From Caprimulgus europaeus (taxonomy: Eukaryota; Chordata; Aves; Caprimulgiformes; Caprimulgidae), in assembly GCA_907165065.1 (NCBI GenBank), contig OU015529.1, positions 12,344,554-12,408,553 on the forward strand: DNA of 64,000 bases, given 5' to 3'. Positions 57,701 through 64,000 of this stretch are shown piece after piece. Each line of letters starts with the position of its first letter. Position 1 is the stretch's first letter. A model generated the notes under the pieces. That model saw nothing but the letters and a program-made list of their open reading frames with translations. It was not told where the DNA came from and ran no database searches. Both the position numbers and the translations under genes were made by a program.

Positions 57701-58912
57701 GCTTACACACACACATACGTGTATATATAATCAACCCAAGAAACCTGATCTTCACACAACATTTTCTGTTTAAATTTCATTGACAGAGGCATTTTAAAAG
57801 GCAGGGAATTGTCAGTTGTCATTACTCTCTCATAGTAATTTAGGAGCCAGGTAGCAAAGTTCAGGGTCACATCTGTGGTGAAATCAAATCTGTGTTGCCA
57901 ATTCCTAGGGTAAACTTTTAATAGGGAAATGGTAGGAGAAGAGCCTCCTCTGCACAGAGGTTGCAACTAAGACAGAAGACTCTGAGTAAGCAAAGGACTA
58001 TCTTGGTCCACTGTCTGAGTCACCTGACAAGGGGAGTTATGCCCTTCCCTTTGCATCCCTTCTATTAATACAACCCCTTAATATCTCTTCTTTGCCACTT
58101 CCCATAGAAAAGCTCAAAGCTTTTGCTTACTTTTATTCTAGCCCTTGCTTACATCTTCATACAGTTGTCATTTTTAATGGAACCAGCTCTCACAATAGTA
58201 TCACAAGATTGTAATTTGGAGTTTGTCTTAAATCCTCAACTGGAGTTTGAGGTTGCGGGAGTAATTTTAGTTGTACAAAATTGGTCTAATTTGGCTTCCA
58301 CTTTAGACCTTGCACAAAGTGTACTATGCAATGACTACATTGCTTTACAGAGCTCCAACAACATAGAAATGATCAGGTTTCAAGTAATTGCTTTGAAAGA
58401 TGGGAATAAGGTAGCTTGGCAAAGACAAGTTCAAAAGTAGATAGCTGTTTTCATATAGAAGATGAACTCAGAGAACTGACTTCTATGGAGTGTAAGGGAA
58501 GCTTCCTCTGTCCCACATCTGTTTATGAGAATCTTTCATCAGGTCTAGGAAGTAGATGAATGATATTGCCTAATAAGTAGAATTGGTCTGAAAGGTGAGT
58601 TTCAAATACTTGAGACAATCGATGACCTGTTGTATACCTTGATGAGTCACCAGCACACCTTTCCTTTGCATAACAAGATGATTTGTGTGTATCTTTGTCC
58701 AGTTAATGCTGTCTACAAATTAATTTCTGAACTCTAGGTTGCAAGCAAGGTGTGATTAGGAGGTTGAGTTTGCGTTGGCACATCCAGATGTCATACTTGT
58801 TTAAATCCAGTGTGCTTTGACAGTGGTACCCCAGTTGATGGTGCCAAATAGGTGATGAAAGAGGCCTTGAGACTTAGAAGGTCAGTGGTGGAGGAGGAGC
58901 AGCAGGGGCCAG
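54789..58912. other. Non-coding, mostly unique DNA
   Basis: No gene recognised. The 105-codon frame at 58123-58440 (plus) begins with a hydrophobic stretch but has no identifiable domain and no flanking gene signals. A (CA)n-like run followed by TATATA is at 57703-57730. Confidence 0.5.
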
Positions 58913-58944
58913 GAAAAAAACAAACAAACAAACACCAAAACCAA
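58913..58944 (+). repeat. (CAAA)n-type A/C tract
   Basis: GGAAAAAAACAAACAAACAA-type sequence, one of the recurring A-rich, C-interrupted tracts. Confidence 0.8.
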
Positions 58945-60687
58945 GAAGAAACAATAGCCTCAATTAATTTTTGATGGCAGTATTTTGTGTTCAACAATTA
59001 ATGCAGCAAGTAGTGCCCAATTGGCATGGGCAAGAAGAAAGTCGCAAATAACCCCCTTGATAAGTTAAATTCAATTTTCCCCAAGTGTCTGCACCCATTT
59101 ACAGCCCTAGGAATTGCTCCCATATGCAAATAGCTTCCTTCTTTTTTAACAGGACAGATTTGATCAGCATGTCTGCTCTTAAAGGATAGTTATTAGGGCT
59201 GAATTCCCCATCCTGGTGAACCTGTAATTTCACAAATCACACCTATTGCAGCTTTATCTTAGAAAAAAGAAGAGAGAAAGAAAAAGGAGCTGGGAGGGGG
59301 AAGGGAAGTAATTTCTATCAAACAAAGATTCTGGGCCAAATTCTCAGCTACTCGAGAACAACATAGCAGCTAAGAGAGGGCACTGTTCTTGGCTGTTGCT
59401 GTGTTTTTTTCCTGCACTGAGGCAATAGGTGTTATGACTTGGCCAAGATGTAGGCAATGACTCCAAAGAGGTGTTCAAGTGTTGGTCAGAAGCACCTGAA
59501 TTTGTTAAAAGACATGGTTCTCCATCCTTGGCTTATTTTGTGTTATCTAGCTTTTTCTTCAGATGGGAAATTGAAGTAGTTTGGATTTACTGAAGCACGT
59601 GTTAATGCTAAGCTCTGTCTGGATGCTCATGAGGTGGAAAAAAAGAATGTCTAGCAAATGAATTCCTCCTAGCTTCATTCAGTTGGAAGGGGGAATTGCT
59701 CAAACAACTTGGAGTGGAAGATTTTTCCTTTTGTTCTGTTACCATATCTACTCCCCATCACAACTCTTTAAGAGGACGAACGGAATACAGCTGCCACAGA
59801 CATAGGGGAGCATCTCTGAACCTGATCTTATCTATCTAATCAAGTTGAGGGATAGGGGTTTGGACATCTCTGCATTGATACCTTTGTTCTTCTCATCAGT
59901 GTTTATAGTAGTTTTTGATGAAAATAACACTATGCCCCTCAGGTAGTGACATTATATCTTGAGGTAGGGGGATTAGCTAATGGACAATTTTGTGGTTTTT
60001 TCCTTTCCTTTTTCCCACCTTTTTTCACTACTGTTTGGACTGTACTAACCCCCAAACTTTCATGGCTTCTATTCTGAAGCTACCTTGAGCCCAGACAGCT
60101 CATAAGTGGAGCTGGCTTGTGGTCATGCAAATCTATCTTTACTTCCCCTTACATATGTAGTAATCTTACAGATGTTATACACTCCATTTCATGTTTGTAA
60201 TTCTTGACTGTGTGTTGTTGTCACACTGCCTAGGTGTCTAAGGCTCATTAGAGTTATATTATGCATTTGAAATCACCTTAACTGGCTAAGAATGATCTCA
60301 AAAAACATACCTAGTTCCCAGACATAATAAATCCTGGCCTGTTCCTCTGATCTCTCTCTCAGCCTAATGGGTATATCCTAACCTCCAAGGTAAATTTTAC
60401 CGAATCCCACTAAGTGTCTGTAAAATAAGGTATTGTCACAGGAAGGTCTAAAACTGGGGCCAGAAGATAATTTTACATCACTCAGTGCTGTCCCCTGGTA
60501 TCACAGGCAGCCATATCATTTAATTTCTCTCATAAGCTTATCAAGGTTTTTCATCCTGAAAGTAGTTTGGCCTTTCTGAGAGACCCAAAAGGGATTTGAA
60601 AGGGCAAAGTATATCTAGAGCATTTGATGGTAGTGACTGCACAGGCTTTAGAAATTTTTTTGACAAAGAACATCAATGTGTTCTAGG
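58945..60687. other. Non-coding DNA with a purine tract
   Basis: No gene. Purine-rich sequence at 59261-59308 (A/G only apart from two bases) is the main feature. The phrase GGGCCAAATTCTCAGCTACT near 59335 recalls a block common in old reptile repeats but is too short to call. Confidence 0.5.
59261..59308 (+). repeat. Purine-rich tract
   Basis: AGAAAAAAGAAGAGAGAAAG and continuing A/G sequence, interrupted only by CT, then G-rich GGGAGGGGGAAGGGAAG. Low-complexity; possible triplex-forming composition. Confidence 0.75.
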
Positions 60688-60730
60688 AAAAAAAAAAAAA
60701 AAAACAAACACAAAACCAACAAAAACCCAA
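60688..60730 (+). repeat. A17 run followed by A/C tract
   Basis: Seventeen A at 60688-60704, then CAAACACAAAACC-style sequence. It could be the decayed tail of a retroposed sequence, but the preceding DNA is not recognisable. Confidence 0.8.
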
Positions 60731-63700
60731 GAGGGATAAAATAGCCTCTAGAACACGAAGGAGAAACAGCTTTTGCCTGGACCAATTCTCTGGGTTGAAT
60801 AATAAAGTGGAACATAGAGGTGTTGACAAAACAACGAATAAAATGTTACTTAGTACTGTTGCCATCACAAATTCTCAGCATGAGCAAGGTGATGTAGTCT
60901 GCTATTTACAGGAAATTCAGTGAACAAAATCCTGAAATTATTCCTAATGTGCAGTTATAAAAACTTCACCAGACTCTTGCTTGACCACCAGTTGAAGGCA
61001 GTGCCATGGCACACAATTTCTTTCTTCAGGATATTTTATTTTTCTTTCTGAGTTGTTCCATCCTTGTTTCATATCTTAGCATAGATGCTGATACCTGACT
61101 TCGTGCTGCTCCACCTTTTGGTCTAGTTTTACTTGAAAAAAAAGGAGAGTGGAACTTTTACAAAGTGTAGGTTCGATTTTAAGTGTCTCGGAAGCCTGTT
61201 TTTTTACCTACGATGTTGGGAGGTATGGGGAAGTTGTATGTGGTATATGAGAGTTAAGGAATATATAGAAGCCATTTAACCATAAGCATCCATCTTCCAA
61301 GCAGTTGGTCTATCCACAGTTTCATATTCACAAAAAATTTGTGCTGAAGTCAGGCACAAACATTAAGAGAGGTCCCACAGCCTGTTCTGTGAATGTGAAA
61401 GCTTTAGGTGGGTTAAAGGGATGTTTTTAGCTATTTCTGCTCCTTCCCATGCCTACAGGAACAGCATATGGAAGAAGTCTGCTGTGTCAGTGTTAAGCTG
61501 TTAGTGGAGTTATGAATTTTTGGTACCTTTTGCCTTTTTAGTTCAAAAGATGACTGTAGTGCCTAATTCTTTAATTTTTTGTAGGTAATCAAATCCCAGG
61601 AGCCTTAAAGCTTGGGATAAGAGGCAAAAGGTCCTTTAATTTGCTGCCCTTTAATTTCCAGGCAGTAGGAGGGGAAAATTCAGCTCTAGTTTACCTGAAG
61701 GGAGCCCTTGAACTAGTCTGCAAGAAAATTTCATGCTTTGCTCAAAAATGCTTAGAAGGAAATATTAGAACAGCCCCAAAATGCAGATGTTTATATGAAT
61801 AATTAGTTGCATTCTGGTTACATCCACTCCCTTGGCAGACCTCACGAGATACTCTCTGGCTGGGAAGCTTTACTATTCAGATCTTCCTTTGGTAATGTGT
61901 GGCCTTATCAGTGAGAAATGTAACTGAAGAAGTTGAGGCTATTCAAGACACTACTGTGATTGAGAACATTTACAAATATGCTTTTGATATGGTTGCTCAT
62001 AGCATGAGGGGTTATAAATATGCCTCTCTTCTACCCACACACTAGGGACTGTTACCAAGTTTCAGACAGTATAGCCCCATAAATATATTTAAGGCTTTCT
62101 TTCTTTGGGATTGTGGGTTAGTTTTTTGTTTATTTGTTTGTTTTTATTGTTCTTTATTTTTTTCCAAGTAGAAAGACAACAAGCACTGGAACCTCTTCTG
62201 ATAATTAGATCTTGGGAACCAGCCCATCTGTTTCTGTTTATATCCTACCCAAAAAATGTCTATTTTAGCAACACTAACTGCCAGCAAGGTCCAGAAGTCC
62301 TTTTCAGTAATTACGTATTTTCGGTCTTTAGAAAACACATTTAGTAGCCAGTTGACCCTAGTGGAATACCATTTTATAGAGGAGATCTTTGCTAGCAGTA
62401 ATTGGCCAGCTGGAAATTTCCCTTGGGCAAGTTTAAAACACATCTTCTTTATCTACAATGGAAAAGAAGTTTGTCCTATTATCCTCCCAGACATAAAGAT
62501 GTACTTTAGTCTCACAGAGAACTTTGGAAACATTCCCATTAAAGAGAGCTCTGCTTATGTATGGTAGGGGTCAATACGTTTGGTAATTATTACACAGAGT
62601 GCATTTGCAGAAAAATGGGAATTTTGTGGTTTGGCAGTTCATGTATTTCTCAGCCAGATCTGCCATTTGCTGTCACATCTCTAAACTCTCTGCAGCATTT
62701 TAGTAAATAATTAAAATACTGAGTCTGACTCTCCACTCCATTACTAGCCTTTATAGCAGTGAAACTTCATTTAGCATCATAATTGTGTATATCTATCGCC
62801 TCCTGAAGAAGGGGGTAAAGCACAAAGAGGTTCTGGCTAGCAGATAACATTGCTAAAGCAAGCTCTGGATGGAAGTAATGATTTTTAATTTTTGGACAAA
62901 ATTACAGAGAAGAGGAAGAAAAAATTAATTTCCTCATCAGCTACAAGTCACCTCAAGGATACATGATAATATCAGAAGTGAAACCAAGTTACTCTAATTT
63001 TCAGCATCAGATTTTAACGAAAAGAGTATTCTTTTCCTCTGGTATTGTCACAGTTAGTTTCTAGGGGGATAATTGGAATCAAACATGATTGATTTCAGGC
63101 AGGAAAGCAAGCAGCAGAGACAGATGAACTTCTGAGCCACAAAGATTTTTTTTTCTATTTTCATTAAGAATAATAATTAAAAAGAGGTGTAGCTCAGCCT
63201 TCTTCAAGATATGATACTTCAGCAAAAGTGTCCCTAAAATTAATATTGTACAAGTTTTCCACCAAGTCTCAGTAGCTGCTTAAATTTTGATCTCTCTATT
63301 TTGTGCTGGCAACCAAATGTGTGTTTCCTTCATTAACAGTAAGACTATCCATAAGAACAACTGTCTGCTGCCCATGGCAGACAGGCGTAGGGAAGCCTGC
63401 TGGGACAGTGAGCACTCCTGCTGATCTGCTATTTCACTCACATCACAAATGCAGTTTGGGGTCTGCCCTGATGGAGAGGTGGGATGGGGATTCAGGTCTC
63501 AATGCTGAGGACCTCCTCCATTTGATTTTCTCACAGTGGCTGGCAGATACAACAAAACCTTTCAGTCATGACACTGTTGGCCCTTCAAATGCCCATGGGA
63601 TAAGAGATGCTCTGGCACTGCTTCAAGAAAGAATTTTTGTCAGCCAACATTGTTCCAGTATTTTCGTCTAGACTAACACCCATAACAAACCTAACCTGTT

Positions 63701-64000
63701 TTAGCTTATGAGTCATTCATGAACTCATCTTCCTGATGTCAAAGGCACACATTTTCCCTAAGCATCTGAGAAAGAAATGACCTATCTGTGCAGTATTTAA
63801 AAATACCTTCCTGCTATTTTGTGATTGACCCTTTGAGTAACGAACTATTGTTTCTGCTCCTTGGTAGGATGACTGAACAGAAGACAACATATTGCTGGGG
63901 AGACATTCATTTGAAAATGCCATTTGAAAGATGTCAGACAAGCTTTTTGTCTGGGTTTTTTTAGGTCACTTAAGGTGGCTGAAATCTTTTCTTGGGGAAA
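60731..64000. other. Non-coding unique DNA to the window end
   Basis: No gene or interspersed repeat recognised. The largest frame (63303-63671, plus, 122 codons) has no recognisable domain and no coding signals around it. Confidence 0.5.

Noticed and set aside
59335..59356. GGGCCAAATTCTCAGCT phrase like an old reptile repeat
   Set aside because: The match is under 20 bases and does not extend.
63303..63671. 122-codon plus-strand frame
   Set aside because: No family resemblance and no supporting signals; probably chance.

Overview
The window looks like intergenic or intronic DNA from a bird. The clearest evidence is repeat content. Chicken repeat 1 (CR1) LINE fragments lie on both strands, with the avian-type CR1 3' end (a GGTCCCTTCCAACCCAAACC-like block followed by ATTCTATG-type octamers). 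There are also two solitary long terminal repeats of kinds I recognise from bird endogenous retroviruses. I found no bacterial, plasmid or phage-style gene organisation, and no intact protein-coding gene, tRNA, rRNA or CRISPR array.

Layout. Bases 1-10796 are AT-rich unsequenced-by-repeat DNA with only simple tracts. A 591-bp solo LTR with a 5-bp target duplication lies at 10802-11392. Bases 11398-26157 are again mostly unique. From 26158 to 28290 there is a young CR1 tail and two old CR1 fragments in opposite orientation. A CA/TA microsatellite follows at about 30.9 kb, then a CR1 3' fragment at 31.6-32.4 kb whose reading frame is broken by a single stop. Bases 32.4-45.4 kb are mostly unique and hold the best non-repeat signals: a consensus-like estrogen response element palindrome near 33.05 kb and one weak candidate exon near 40.8 kb. 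The repeat-rich part is 45.4-54.8 kb: a 1146-bp solo LTR with an internal degenerate ~49-bp tandem repeat, an old CR1, a CR1 on the minus strand (48.7-50.1 kb), a (TTTTA)n array, another old CR1 piece, and a CR1 on the plus strand (53.7-54.8 kb). The last 9 kb show only simple tracts and one unexplained 105-codon open frame.

How the parts work together. There is no pathway or operon to reconstruct. The three CR1 ORF2 remnants are all dead (5' truncation, stops, frameshifts, changed catalytic aspartates), and the LTRs lack internal retroviral sequence. Any function would come from regulatory DNA or from inverted repeat pairs folding inside a longer transcript. I found no convincing undescribed system; the items most worth checking are the response-element cluster, the candidate exon, the LTR-internal tandem repeat, the inverted CR1 pairs and several perfect short hairpins.
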